Shown here piece after piece: positions 48,055-57,023 of a stretch of DNA of 64,000 nucleotides (position 1 is the first letter of the stretch; each line of letters starts with the position of its first letter). The translations under genes and the position numbers were made by a program. This DNA is from Desulfovibrio porci (GTDB lineage: Bacteria; Desulfobacterota; Desulfovibrionia; Desulfovibrionales; Desulfovibrionaceae), in the NCBI RefSeq assembly GCF_009696265.1, contig NZ_VUMH01000003.1, positions 62,001-126,000 on the forward strand. The letters run 5' to 3'. The notes under the pieces were generated by a model. That model saw only the letters and a program-made list of their open reading frames with translations, made no database searches and was not told where the DNA came from.

Positions 48055-50109
48055 ATGTCCCAGGAACGCATTACCACTTTATTGACCGAGAAGCGCAGCT
48101 ATCTTCCGCCGGAACACGGCAAATCCTCAGCCTGGATATGCGGCCAGGAAGAATACGACGCCTTGTGCCGCCGCGCTCTGGACGACCCCAGCGATTTCTG
48201 GGGGGCGCGCGCCTCGCAGTTGATACACTGGTTCAAGCGTTGGGACAAAGTACTGGATGCCGACGAGCAACGGCACAAGTACAGATGGTTCACCGGCGCC
48301 AAACTCAACGCGTCCTTTAACTGTATCGACCGCCATCTGATTTCCGGCCGCCGCAACAAGGCCGCCCTGATCTGGCAGGGCGAAGATGAAATGGACGTGC
48401 GCTGCTACACCTATCAGATGCTCTACACCGAAGTCTGCCGCATGGCTCACGCCCTGAGCTCCCTGCACATCCGCAAGGGCGATCACGTGGCGCTGTACAT
48501 GCCCATGATTCCGGAACTGGTCATCGCCATGCTGGCCTGCGCGCGCATCGGGGCCATCCACACGGCCATTTTCTCCGGCTATGCCGAAGGCGGCGTGCGC
48601 AGCCGCATCCACGATTCCAAGGCCAGGGTGGTGATCACCGCCGACGCCGCCGTGCGAGCGGGCAAGTTCAAGCCGCTCAAGGCCAATCTGGACCCCATTC
48701 TGGAAAAATGTCCCTCCGTGGCCCATGTGGTGGTGGTGCGCCGCGCCGGTCTGGACAACGTCACCATGCAGCCCAACCGCGACATCTGGTGGCACGACCT
48801 CATCGACGACTTCACCCTCAACGCGGACTTTCCCTGCGAGCCCATGGACGCCAACGACACGCTCTTTCTGCTGCACACCAGCGGCAGCACGGGCAAACCC
48901 ACGGGCATCATGCACTCCACGGGCGGGTATCTGACCTACGCGGCCCACACCACTCAGTGGTGCTTTGACATGCGCGACGACGACGTCTACTGGTGTACCG
49001 CCGACATGGGCTGGATCACCGGGCACACCTACGGCGTATACGGTCCCCTGGCCCTCGGGGCCACCACCATGATGTTCGAGGGCGTGCCCACCTGGCCCAA
49101 GCCGGACCGCTACTGGCGCATTGTGGAAAATTTCCGGGTCAACATCCTCTATACCGCGCCCACGGTGATCCGCTCCCTGATGCGCCTGGGCGAGGCCTGG
49201 GCCGAACGCTACGACCTGCGCAGCCTGCGGATTCTGGGGTCGGTGGGCGAGCCCATCAATCCCGAAGCCTGGTCCTGGTACCACAAGAATATCGGCGGGG
49301 GCGAACTGCCCATCGTGGACACCTGGTGGCAGACGGAAACCGGCGGGGCCATGATCAGCCCCATGCCTTACGCCACCAAGCTCAAACCCGGCTCGGCGGC
49401 CAAGCCCCTGCCCGGCATCGACGCCGCCGTCATGGGCAGCGGGGGACGCGACGGCGAAGAGGACGGCGGCTCGGGCCATCTGGTGATCCGCAAGCCCTGG
49501 CCCGGCATGATGCTGGGCGTGTTCAACGATGAGGAGAAATACCAGTCCTACTTCTCGCGCTTCGGCTGCTATGAGTCCGGCGACGGCGCGCAGGTGGACG
49601 CGGACGGCTATTTCTGGATACTGGGGCGCATCGACGATTCCATCAACGTCTCGGGCCACCGCCTGTCCACGGCCGAAATCGAAGCCGTGCTGGCCGCCTG
49701 CCCCGAAGTGGGCGAAGCCGCCGTGGTGCCCATGCCCCACCGCCTCAAGGGCGAGGCCATCTACGCCTATGTGGTCACCCGTGACGAAGTGCCCTGGAGC
49801 GAGGACTTGCGCAAAAAGCTGCGCGACACCGTGCGCCGCGACATCGGCGCCCTGGCCAGTCCGGAATATATCCAGTTTGTGGAAGCCATGCCCAAAACCA
49901 CGTCCGGCAAGATCATCCGCCGCATGCTGCGCAAGATCGCGGGCGACACCTATGAGGACCTGGGCGACACCACGGCTCTGGCCGATCCGCAGGTGCTGGA
50001 AACCATCATCATCGGGCACCAGAATATTCTCCAGGGCCAGCACGAAACCGCTACTGCGGCGGGCGACGAACCGGCCTCTGAGGGCAAGGAGGCGGCCCCG
50101 GGCGCGTAA
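48055..50109 (+). CDS. acs: Acetyl-CoA synthetase (AMP-forming)
   Basis: A 684-residue Acs that activates acetate to acetyl-CoA through acetyl-AMP. TSGSTGKPTGIMHST is the P-loop, DTWWQTETGGAMISP the adenylate motif, and PKTTSGKIIRR holds the C-terminal catalytic Lys that is acetylated for control. Length and ends are normal. ATG 48055 has GGAGGGAGG upstream. A 295-base gap before it, with a TTGACG near 47974, should carry its promoter; I could not fix a -10. The terminator at 50,136 ends it as a single gene. Here it probably scavenges acetate or runs at low acetate. Confidence 0.95.
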   Translation: MSQERITTLLTEKRSYLPPEHGKSSAWICGQEEYDALCRRALDDPSDFWGARASQLIHWFKRWDKVLDADEQRHKYRWFTGAKLNASFNCIDRHLISGRRNKAALIWQGEDEMDVRCYTYQMLYTEVCRMAHALSSLHIRKGDHVALYMPMIPELVIAMLACARIGAIHTAIFSGYAEGGVRSRIHDSKARVVITADAAVRAGKFKPLKANLDPILEKCPSVAHVVVVRRAGLDNVTMQPNRDIWWHDLIDDFTLNADFPCEPMDANDTLFLLHTSGSTGKPTGIMHSTGGYLTYAAHTTQWCFDMRDDDVYWCTADMGWITGHTYGVYGPLALGATTMMFEGVPTWPKPDRYWRIVENFRVNILYTAPTVIRSLMRLGEAWAERYDLRSLRILGSVGEPINPEAWSWYHKNIGGGELPIVDTWWQTETGGAMISPMPYATKLKPGSAAKPLPGIDAAVMGSGGRDGEEDGGSGHLVIRKPWPGMMLGVFNDEEKYQSYFSRFGCYESGDGAQVDADGYFWILGRIDDSINVSGHRLSTAEIEAVLAACPEVGEAAVVPMPHRLKGEAIYAYVVTRDEVPWSEDLRKKLRDTVRRDIGALASPEYIQFVEAMPKTTSGKIIRRMLRKIAGDTYEDLGDTTALADPQVLETIIIGHQNILQGQHETATAAGDEPASEGKEAAPGA

Positions 50110-50135
50110 GCCCGACGCCGCGCAACAGAATCAGC

Positions 50136-50168
50136 AAGGGCCGGCATGTTACGTGCCGGCCCTTTTTT
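50136..50168 (+). terminator. Rho-independent terminator after acs
   Basis: Perfect 11-bp arms AAGGGCCGGCA and TGCCGGCCCTT around TGTTACG, then a T-run. Confidence 0.9.
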
Positions 50169-50216
50169 GCGTCCTTCTCTAACTCTGAAAATATACATTT
50201 TCAAAGCCGCACTGCT

Positions 50217-50705
50217 TTACATCAGGGCCTTGCGCCGCATCCAGACGTGCCGCGCGGCCAGCAGGCCGAAGGCCGTCCCGGCCAGCAGATGGGCGCGTCC
50301 CTTACCCGCGAAGCCCAGCACGACGCTCAGCCCGCACGCGGCCAGCAGGGCGCGCAACTCCAGTTTGCGCGGACTCAGGCCCTGGAAACAGGCCTTGCCG
50401 TGAGACGGCAGGCCGGACAAAAAGGAAAAGGGACCGGACGCGGCGGCTCCGACGGCACTGGTCCGCGAAGCGCACGCCGGCCGGCGCAATTGCGGCAGCG
50501 CGGCCTCAAGATCGCGGCAAATACTCTCCAGGTTCGCGTCAGGAGCTAGGATCAGCAAAATGGAACCGGAACCGGGGCGCGCTTCCAGCACGCCGCTTGC
50601 GCCGGTCAAAACGGCCAGCGCCTTCTCCCGTCCGGCAATTCCGGCCAGAGCCGGATGGCGCAGACGCGCCCGGCCTTCCATAGCATGCGTGAGATATGAC
50701 GGCAT
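50217..50705 (-). CDS. HMA-like protein lacking CxxC, iron locus
   Basis: A 162-residue protein whose first ~90 residues (MPSYLTHAMEGRARLRHPAL, then SGVLEARPGSGSILLILAP) match the HMA-like pattern of the small protein at 53,994 and the ATPase N-terminus. All three keep the GR-x-R-x-(RH)PAL start and lack a CxxC metal site. The C-terminal ~50 residues contain one or two hydrophobic stretches (LRALLAACGLSVVLGFAG; AHLLAGTAFGLLAARHVW), so it is probably membrane-bound. ATG 50705 has GGGGGAAG upstream. It diverges from the FeoA-like gene across a region with a Fur-like site, consistent with shared iron control. Confidence 0.65.
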   Translation of the reverse strand: MPSYLTHAMEGRARLRHPALAGIAGREKALAVLTGASGVLEARPGSGSILLILAPDANLESICRDLEAALPQLRRPACASRTSAVGAAASGPFSFLSGLPSHGKACFQGLSPRKLELRALLAACGLSVVLGFAGKGRAHLLAGTAFGLLAARHVWMRRKALM

Positions 50706-50735
50706 ACTTCCCCCTTTATATAAAAAATCCGACTT

Positions 50736-50773
50736 CATTTTGAAAATGACTTTCTTTTTTCTTGACCTATAAT
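50736..50773 (+). promoter_or_regulatory. Fur-box-like site and -10 element in divergent iron-locus region
   Basis: CATTTTGAAAATGACTTTC (50736-50754) agrees with the 19-base Fur consensus at 12 positions. A perfect TATAAT at 50768-50773 follows on the plus strand. Iron repression of both directions is plausible; binding is untested. Confidence 0.45.
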
Positions 50774-50944
50774 TCAATCTGGTGCAAGCTTTTTTCCAGC
50801 CGGGATTCATATTCCGGCGCGGCGTCCTTCAAGACCGACCCCCAAACGGCGCGCGGAGCCTTTCCGCGCCACGGGCGCCGCGCCGGACCGGCAGTCCGAC
50901 GCCATCACAGTCAACCGGCACAATGCCGACGAGAGGAAGCGTGT

Positions 50945-51193
50945 ATGAGTCAGATCGTCAGTCTCCGCAATATGCGTGTGGGCCAGCAGGGAAAAATCGC
51001 CACGGTGGAAGCCCTGGGCGAGATGAACCGGCGCATTCGCGACATGGGTCTGATTCCCGGCACCACCGTTTCCATAGTGGGCCGAGCGCCGCTGAAAGAC
51101 CCGGTGGCCCTGCGCCTGTCCGGGGTGACCATTTCCCTGCGCAACAGCGAAGCGGATTACATCAAGGTCGATATTTCCGGTTCGGCCCACTAG
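50945..51193 (+). CDS. feoA: FeoA-domain protein
   Basis: An 82-residue FeoA: an SH3-like fold with IVSLRNMRVGQQGKIATVEALGEMNRRIRDMGLIPGTTVSIVGRAPLKDPVALRLSGVTISLRNSEAD. The RIRDMGLIPGT and VALRL blocks are the family signature. FeoA usually partners FeoB in ferrous iron uptake, but no feoB is present here; the following genes are a small membrane protein and a P-type ATPase. ATG 50945 has GAGAGGAAG upstream. Its place at the head of this cluster suggests it serves an iron-storage or transport complex other than FeoB. Confidence 0.87.
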   Translation: MSQIVSLRNMRVGQQGKIATVEALGEMNRRIRDMGLIPGTTVSIVGRAPLKDPVALRLSGVTISLRNSEADYIKVDISGSAH

Positions 51194-51335
51194 CCTTTTA
51201 TCTTTCGTCATCACGGACAATCTTGTCCCCGTTGCCTCTCTGTCATTTTTTCACGCTGCGGAGAGGGGGCTCAACTATTGTCCTTATTTCGGGGCGGGTT
51301 CCGCGAAGCGCGACCCTAAAGCAAAAGGAGACGAC

Positions 51336-51605
51336 ATGAACAACGGACTTAAATTCGGACTGATTTTTCTGGGCGGCATAGCCCTCGGCGCGCTGGGCAC
51401 CGTGACCGTGAGCCGGGGCAAGCTGGATCTCAAACCCGTGGCCGCCGACCTGATCAGCCGGGGCATCGACGTGAAAGACGCCCTCATGAGCAAGGTGGAA
51501 GCGGTCAAGGAAGATATGGAAGACCTCACCGCCGAAGCCCGCCAGGCTTCGGAAAAGCGGAAGGCGGCCAAAGCCTCCAGGGAAGCCGGAGAGGTTCAGG
51601 CCTGA
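51336..51605 (+). CDS. Small glycine-rich membrane protein, DUF6110/FezA-like
   Basis: An 89-residue protein: one N-terminal helix with a glycine pattern (GLIFLGGIALGALGTVTV), then a charged amphipathic segment (DLISRGIDVKDALMSKVEAVKEDMEDLTAEARQASEKR). This layout matches the short DUF6110-type proteins found beside P1B-6 ATPases in ferrosome loci, where the partner is called FezA. ATG 51336 has AAGGAGACG upstream. That it helps form the ferrosome membrane is inferred from the family and the neighbouring ATPase. Confidence 0.65.
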   Translation: MNNGLKFGLIFLGGIALGALGTVTVSRGKLDLKPVAADLISRGIDVKDALMSKVEAVKEDMEDLTAEARQASEKRKAAKASREAGEVQA

Positions 51606-51662
51606 GCCGGAGCCGTCCGTGCTGTTTTTCCTCCCGGCCTTGCGGTGTCCCCGCAGCCGCCG

Positions 51663-51808
51663 CTAGGAGCTGTTTCTAAATTGTCTTTTCGCCCTCTGCC
51701 TGTGTCAGGCTCACTCCGTGCGACGGTCGGGTTTGAAGATACTCCCTCCGCCCGGAACTCGCCTTCCCGGGCAGAGAACAAAAATCCTCATTTAGAAACA
51801 GCTCCTAG
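51663..51808. mobile_element. MITE-like element with 15-bp inverted repeats
   Basis: Inverted repeats GAGCTGTTTCTAAAT (51667-51681) and its complement (51790-51804) enclose a ~138-base element with no gene. A CTAG flanks each end, a 4-base duplication of the YTAR kind made by IS5-group transposases. The ends look like a non-autonomous IS5-type element. It separates the small membrane protein gene from the ATPase gene inside the iron operon and can fold into a long stem. Confidence 0.75.
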
Positions 51809-51870
51809 GCCGGGTCCGTTTTTTACCGGCCCGTTTCAGGGCTTTTTTCAGTTTTCAGATTGGAGCGCGC

Positions 51871-53997
51871 ATGTCCTTTTTCATCATCCATGAACTTCAG
51901 GGCCTCAACGGAACCGCCACCGGCAGAATGCGCGTGCGCGCCGACCGGCCTCTGCCGCCGCCTCCGGCCGCCGACCTGACCCGGAATCTTGAAGAACTGC
52001 CCGGCATCAGCGACGTGCGCGTCAATCCCCGCGTGGGCAGCGTCCTTTTCTTTTACGCCGACCGGGAAAGCCGCCTTTCGGCCTTGCGCCTGCTGACCGT
52101 CCGGGATGAGGCCCCGGCTCCGGACACGCCGGACAATATTTCGGATCTTTTGCCTGAAGAACCGCCCGCCGGGGGGGTGCTGCCGCTGATACGCTTTTTT
52201 GTCATCCGCCCCTTTCTGCCCCGGATCTGGCGCGTGATCACCAGCGTCGCGGCCGCCGCGCCTTTTCTGCTCAAGGGCGTCGCTTCCCTGCTGCGCGGCA
52301 GGCTCAGCGTGGACGTGCTGGACGCGGCGGCCATCACCGCCTCAATTCTCATGCGCGACTTCCGCACGGTCAGCGTGCTGACCCTGCTGCTGGGCCTGGG
52401 AGAAACCCTGGAATACTGGACCCGTCGCCGTTCCCTGGACAGTCTTACAGAAAGTCTGGCCCTGAATGTGGACAGCGTCTGGCTGCTCGGGGAAGACGGC
52501 ACGGAAGTGTCCGTGCCCCTGAGCCAGGTTCAGAAAGACGATCTCGTGGTGGTGCGCGACGGCGGCTCCATCCCGGTGGACGGCATTGTGGAGGACGGTT
52601 GCGCGGTGGTCAATCAATCCTCCATGACCGGCGAACCGCTGGGCGTGCCGCGCGCCAAGGGCGCTTCGGTGTTCGCGGGCACGGTGGTGGAGGAAGGGCG
52701 GCTGGTGATCCGGGTCAGCCATGTGGGCGACGGTACCCGTCTGCGCCAGGTAGTCACCTTCATTGAGCAGTCCGAAGCGCTCAAGGCCGGCATTCAGGGC
52801 AAGACCGAGCGCCTGGCCGACTTGGCCGTGCCCTTCACCTTCGGCCTGGCGGCCCTGGTCTGGCTGATTACGCGCAATCCCATGCGCGCCGCCTCGGTGC
52901 TGCTGGTGGATTATTCCTGCGCGCTCAAGCTGGCCACGCCCCTGGCCGTCCTGGCCTCCATGCGCGAAGGAGCGGGTCACGGCATGGTCATCAAGGGCGG
53001 TCGCTATCTGGAAGCCTTGTGCGAAGCGGACACCCTGGTCTTCGACAAGACCGGCACCCTGACCAACGCCAGTCCCAAGGTGGTGGAAGTCATTCCCGCC
53101 GAAGGGCAGCAGCGCGACGAAGTCCTGCGGGTCATGGCCTGCCTGGAAGAGCATTTTCCCCATCCTGTGGCCCGCGCCGTGGTGCGCAAGGCTCAGGAGG
53201 AAAATCTCCAGCATGAGGAAGAACACGCCCAGGTGGAATACGTGGTGGCCCATGGCGTGGCCTCATCCCTGCACGGCAAAAAACTGCGGGTGGGCAGCCG
53301 CCACTATATTGAGCACGACGAAGGCGTGGACGTCTCGCCGCTGGAAGCGGACATTGTTCGTCAGGCGGCTCTGGGCCGCTCCCTGCTCTATCTGTCCGAG
53401 GACGGCAAGCTGGCGGGCATTCTGGCCATAGAGGATCCTCTGCGGCCGGAAGCCGCCGAAGTGGTGGAAACATTGCGCGGCATGGGCTTCAAGCGCGTAC
53501 TGATGCTCACCGGCGACGACGAACGTACGACGCGGGCCGTGGCCGCGAGCGCGGGCATTACGGAATTTCGCGCCCAAGTGCTGCCCGCGGACAAGGCCAG
53601 AGTGGTGCAGGAACTTACCGACAGCGGCTGCAAGGTGCTCATGGTCGGCGACGGCATCAACGACGCTCCGGCCCTTTCAGCCTCACATGTGGGCGTGGCC
53701 ATGATCGACGGCACGGATCTGGCGCGGGAAGTGGCCAATGTGCTGCTGACCAGGCCGAGTCTGGGCGGGCTCATTGAAGCCCGGCGGCTGGCGTGCGGCA
53801 CATTGCGCCGCATCCATACGAATTTCGCGGTCACCCTGACCCTGAACAGCCTCTTCCTGGCCGGCGGTCTGTTCATGGTGCTGCAGCCCGGCCTCTCGGC
53901 CCTGCTGCACAATCTGACCACTCTGGGCGTATCGCTCAACGCCATGCGCCCGCACCTCCCGGCTCCGGAGGCCCCGGCCATGGAGGGCAGGGCATGA
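51871..53997 (+). CDS. P1B-type metal ATPase, FezB-like (ferrosome) candidate
   Basis: A 708-residue P-type ATPase. The N-terminal ~75 residues are HMA-like without CxxC (GRMRVRAD...VRVNPRVGSVLFFY). TGEP (~253-256) is the actuator, DKTGTLT (Asp392) the phosphorylation site, and GDGINDAPALSASHVGVAM the hinge. The intramembrane motif is YSCALKLATP (~348-357) where copper or zinc pumps have CPC, so the metal differs. Such ATPases beside small DUF6110-like and HMA-like proteins form ferrosome (fez) clusters. ATG 51871 has GGAG upstream. The stop overlaps the next ATG. Iron as the cargo is inferred. Confidence 0.78.
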   Translation: MSFFIIHELQGLNGTATGRMRVRADRPLPPPPAADLTRNLEELPGISDVRVNPRVGSVLFFYADRESRLSALRLLTVRDEAPAPDTPDNISDLLPEEPPAGGVLPLIRFFVIRPFLPRIWRVITSVAAAAPFLLKGVASLLRGRLSVDVLDAAAITASILMRDFRTVSVLTLLLGLGETLEYWTRRRSLDSLTESLALNVDSVWLLGEDGTEVSVPLSQVQKDDLVVVRDGGSIPVDGIVEDGCAVVNQSSMTGEPLGVPRAKGASVFAGTVVEEGRLVIRVSHVGDGTRLRQVVTFIEQSEALKAGIQGKTERLADLAVPFTFGLAALVWLITRNPMRAASVLLVDYSCALKLATPLAVLASMREGAGHGMVIKGGRYLEALCEADTLVFDKTGTLTNASPKVVEVIPAEGQQRDEVLRVMACLEEHFPHPVARAVVRKAQEENLQHEEEHAQVEYVVAHGVASSLHGKKLRVGSRHYIEHDEGVDVSPLEADIVRQAALGRSLLYLSEDGKLAGILAIEDPLRPEAAEVVETLRGMGFKRVLMLTGDDERTTRAVAASAGITEFRAQVLPADKARVVQELTDSGCKVLMVGDGINDAPALSASHVGVAMIDGTDLAREVANVLLTRPSLGGLIEARRLACGTLRRIHTNFAVTLTLNSLFLAGGLFMVLQPGLSALLHNLTTLGVSLNAMRPHLPAPEAPAMEGRA

Positions 53998-54281
53998 ACG
54001 CTCTGCGTCTGCTCAAATATGTGCGGAGCTTTTCGGACGGCCGGGTGCGCATCCGTCACCCGGCCCTGCGGCGGGAGGATGTGGCCGCCACGGCAAAAGA
54101 AAAACTCTCGGCCGTTGACGGCGTAGGTTCCCTGGAGTTCAACACCCTGAGCGGTTCGGTGCTGATTCTCTACGACAGCGCGCGACTGCCGAAAGAACGG
54201 CTTTTGGCTGTGGGCGAGGCCTGGGCCGCTTATCTGGACGCGGTGCAGGCGGGCCGCCCGGCGCAGGCGCCGGACTGCTGA
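53994..54281 (+). CDS. Small HMA-like protein, possible FezC-like
   Basis: A 95-residue protein, MNALRLLKYVRSFSDGRVRIRHPALRRED..., with the beta-alpha-beta pattern of HMA domains (VGSLEFNTLSGSVLILYDS) and no CxxC. It resembles the start of the ATPase and of the protein at 50,217. The ATG overlaps the ATPase stop by four bases, so the two are made together. It is probably a soluble partner of the ATPase. The metal ligands are not apparent; the Arg/His-rich strand is the conserved feature. Confidence 0.7.
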   Translation: MNALRLLKYVRSFSDGRVRIRHPALRREDVAATAKEKLSAVDGVGSLEFNTLSGSVLILYDSARLPKERLLAVGEAWAAYLDAVQAGRPAQAPDC

Positions 54282-54318
54282 ACCGGACGGCCTCCTTCAC
54301 CAATCGAAACGTGCGGAG

Positions 54319-54957
54319 TCAGGGACGGACTATCAAGGGCTCAAAACCGCCGGAAGCGGGGAAATAGCCCAGAAGTTCGCCCTGCTCCAGATCAAAATAC
54401 CAGGCATGGAGCGCCAGTTCCTGCCGCCCCACTTTTTGGGCGATCCAGGGATAGGAAAGCAGATTGCGCAGGGAGACCAGCAAAGAAACCTGTTCACAGG
54501 CCCGCCGGGCCGAACTTTCCGGCCCGGCTTCCAGCAGTGGCCTGATTCTGCCCAGGGCGCGCCCGGCCAATGAAATCCAAGGCGAGATCAGGTCCCGCGT
54601 CTCTTCCTTCTCGTGGGCCAGCAGGGCGGCAATGCCCCCACAGCCCGAGTGTCCCAAAACGATCACATGCTCAATGCCCAGATGCATTACGCCATAGGCC
54701 AGGGCCGCCGTGACGGCGTCCGCCTCGGCCGCGTCCTCCCTGTGCGGCACGAGATTGGCCACGTTTCTGACCACAAAAATGTCGCCCGGCTTACAGCCCA
54801 GCACCAGAGCCGGATCAGCGCGCGAATCGCTGCATGCGACCACCAGCGCTTTGGGATTCTGCCCCTCACGAAGTGAGGAGTACAAAGACTTTTCCGACGT
54901 GAAATACGAGTCCTGAAAGCCCCTGAACCCCGCGATAAAATCCTTCAGGCAATGCAT
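54319..54957 (-). CDS. Beta-class carbonic anhydrase
   Basis: A 212-residue beta carbonic anhydrase, interconverting CO2 and bicarbonate. Zinc ligands are Cys42, His103 and Cys106, with the Asp44-Arg46 dyad: VACSDSRADP and VIVLGHSGCGGI. Length and motif spacing are normal and there is no signal peptide. The gene follows a small unknown gene by nine bases on the same strand. In an anaerobe it would supply bicarbonate for carboxylation and pH balance. Confidence 0.93.
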   Translation of the reverse strand: MHCLKDFIAGFRGFQDSYFTSEKSLYSSLREGQNPKALVVACSDSRADPALVLGCKPGDIFVVRNVANLVPHREDAAEADAVTAALAYGVMHLGIEHVIVLGHSGCGGIAALLAHEKEETRDLISPWISLAGRALGRIRPLLEAGPESSARRACEQVSLLVSLRNLLSYPWIAQKVGRQELALHAWYFDLEQGELLGYFPASGGFEPLIVRP

Positions 54958-54966
54958 ATGCCCCCC

Positions 54967-55317
54967 TCAATATGACCGGGTCGGCGCTTCCGCCGCCGAA
55001 CAGGAAGCCAGATGACGGCGAAGGTTTTCGGCAACGGATTCTATGGCGCAACAGAGGGCGTGCCCGGTCAGGCCGAATCCGCCAAAAGCCACCAGGGTCG
55101 AAAGCCGCACCACAGCTTCCCGCGCATGGGGCGACGGCCATGACAGATCGGCACACTCCGCGCGGCGTTCCCGGGCGACAAGGCAGATCAGCTCGTTCCT
55201 GACATCCTCAAGTCTGAACAGCCAATCGTGCGGCATAAAACGACGGCGACGCCGCAGTGAGCGCGCCAGCGACTCCAGCGCGACGAGAAGCTCGTCATAT
55301 TTTTTGCTTGTGTTCAT
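54967..55317 (-). CDS. Hypothetical protein upstream of carbonic anhydrase
   Basis: A 116-residue protein, mostly helical, with an Arg-rich patch (LARSLRRRRRF) and a Cys/Ala-rich middle (GLTGHALCCAIESVAENLRRHL). I recognise no family. ATG 55317 is preferred because GGAGGG lies six bases before it; a longer start at 55386 would overlap the symporter gene. It is nine bases upstream of the carbonic anhydrase gene and probably co-transcribed. Confidence 0.55.
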   Translation of the reverse strand: MNTSKKYDELLVALESLARSLRRRRRFMPHDWLFRLEDVRNELICLVARERRAECADLSWPSPHAREAVVRLSTLVAFGGFGLTGHALCCAIESVAENLRRHLASCSAAEAPTRSY

Positions 55318-55360
55318 CTGATGCCCTCCTTGCGCGCTTGGAACCGCACGGCCGGGAAAA

Positions 55361-56956
55361 TCAACTGAAGTCCGGTTCAAAGACATAAAGGCTGCCGTCC
55401 GCGTTTCTGCGCCGGATCAGGAAAAGCACCCCCACGAACAGAAAGCATACGGCGTAACTCACACAGGCGAACGTTATCTTCATTGCCGCCAGATGCGGCG
55501 CGAACACAACACACAACGCCAGACCGGCCATGCCGACGGCGGCAAAGAGCAGACCAGGCCCGCTGGCGCTCACAGTCAGCCGCCCCCTGTATTCCCAGAG
55601 AGTGCCCAGCGTGACCACCGCAATGGAAACCAGCATGCCCACAAACATGGGATGGGCGTCAAAGAGAAAAGCCGGAAACTTGATGAAATACCAGGCCATA
55701 CCCACGCCGGAACCACTCAACGCGGCGGCGATGGCCGCTCTGCGGGAAATGGCGTTCCAGAACAGACCGATCAGAATCAGAGGGAACAAGCCCGCGTTGC
55801 GCACCACAAACCCGACGATGGTCCAGAATTCAATGCCGCTGGGCAGCAGCACGGCAAAGCCGACAGTGAACAGGGAAAGCAGCACAATGGCCACGCGCGA
55901 AGCCCGGATCAGCTGGGCTGAGGTGGCATCAGGCACGAAATAGCGGTATATGTCGTTGGCGGCCACCGTGCCGCCGGAGAGGATACAGGAGGAAGCCCAG
56001 CCCAGCGTGGTGAAATACATGCCGATAACCACAATGGAGGAAAGCACCATGGACGGCATGTTGGTGGCCAGGGTGGGCATGGCGGCCACGGCGCTGATGC
56101 CGGGGTACAGCACCCTGGCGGCCAAGCCCGCGAGCACGGACAGAATGATGACCGGCACAAAACCGCTCAGCACATAGCTCAGACCTTTCTTGCCTTCCTT
56201 GATATCCTTGCAGGACATCACGATCTGCAAGGCGGCCTGGGCCACGAAGGCATTGATGACAAAGGTGAACATCCACATCATGACCGTTCCCAGCCGGCCG
56301 GCCGGCAGAAAATCAAAAAAACGCGGCTCCAGAGCGGTCACATTGCCCCAACCCGCCTGCCAGATACCCAGCCCGGCCAGCACCAGAAGAGAAAGAATCT
56401 GCCCCACGGTGAGAATTTTGCCGTTATAGGCCAGAGCGTGCATACCGCCCAGGGTGGTATAGGTCAGGAAGGAAAACACCGTGAAAAGCACGGACAGCCA
56501 GACCGACCAGCCCAGAATCGTGGTGAAAAAGGCCGCGGCGCCCACCACTGAGCTGACAGTGAAGATGGTGAAGTTGAGCGCTATCATGACGCCGGACACC
56601 AAGCGAAGAAAAGGCGAACCGAAGCAGCGGGATACAAAACTCGAAAGCGTTATCATGGCCAGCTTGCGGAATGCGCCGCCGGTAATCAGCAGAATCAGGA
56701 CAAGCATGGTGATCCGCGCGAGGCCGAACCAGGCGGCCATGACGCCGTCCTTGAAGGACAGCTCCACAATGCTCGAAATGGTATTGCCGCCCCAGAAGGC
56801 GAACAGGGAAAAAAAGATGTCCCAGCGGGTGAAACTTCTGCCGCCCACGGACATATCCTCGGCTTTTTTCACGCGTTTCTGCGACATCAGCCCCATATAC
56901 GCGAGCACGACGATACTGCAGAACAGAAGGAGTATCTGTAAGCTCTGAGCGTTCAT
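55361..56956 (-). CDS. Sodium:solute symporter family (SSS) transporter
   Basis: A 531-residue integral membrane protein with about 13 hydrophobic helices, starting with the N-terminal helix LQILLLFCSIVVLAYMGLM. FSLFAFWGGNTISSIVEL near 55-70 and TTLGWASSCILSGGTVAANDIYRYF are SSS-type blocks (the second like the SSS Na+/substrate region). ATG 56956 has GGGAGG seven bases before it. The gene follows the alkyl sulfatase in the same direction, suggesting it imports its substrate or product, but solute specificity cannot be read from sequence. Confidence 0.82.
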   Translation of the reverse strand: MNAQSLQILLLFCSIVVLAYMGLMSQKRVKKAEDMSVGGRSFTRWDIFFSLFAFWGGNTISSIVELSFKDGVMAAWFGLARITMLVLILLITGGAFRKLAMITLSSFVSRCFGSPFLRLVSGVMIALNFTIFTVSSVVGAAAFFTTILGWSVWLSVLFTVFSFLTYTTLGGMHALAYNGKILTVGQILSLLVLAGLGIWQAGWGNVTALEPRFFDFLPAGRLGTVMMWMFTFVINAFVAQAALQIVMSCKDIKEGKKGLSYVLSGFVPVIILSVLAGLAARVLYPGISAVAAMPTLATNMPSMVLSSIVVIGMYFTTLGWASSCILSGGTVAANDIYRYFVPDATSAQLIRASRVAIVLLSLFTVGFAVLLPSGIEFWTIVGFVVRNAGLFPLILIGLFWNAISRRAAIAAALSGSGVGMAWYFIKFPAFLFDAHPMFVGMLVSIAVVTLGTLWEYRGRLTVSASGPGLLFAAVGMAGLALCVVFAPHLAAMKITFACVSYAVCFLFVGVLFLIRRRNADGSLYVFEPDFS

Positions 56957-56980
56957 GCGATCCTCCCGGTTTTTCCGGCC

Positions 56981-57007
56981 CGGACGGGCGGTTCAACCGC
57001 CCGTCCG
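56981..57007 (-). other. Intercistronic hairpin between sulfatase and symporter genes
   Basis: Arms CGGACGGGCGG and CCGCCCGTCCG around TTCAA, with a T-run only on the plus-strand side. On the transcribed (minus) strand there is no U-run after it, so it may stabilise or uncouple the two messages rather than end transcription. Confidence 0.55.
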
Positions 57008-57023
57008 TTTTTTCCAAGAGCGG

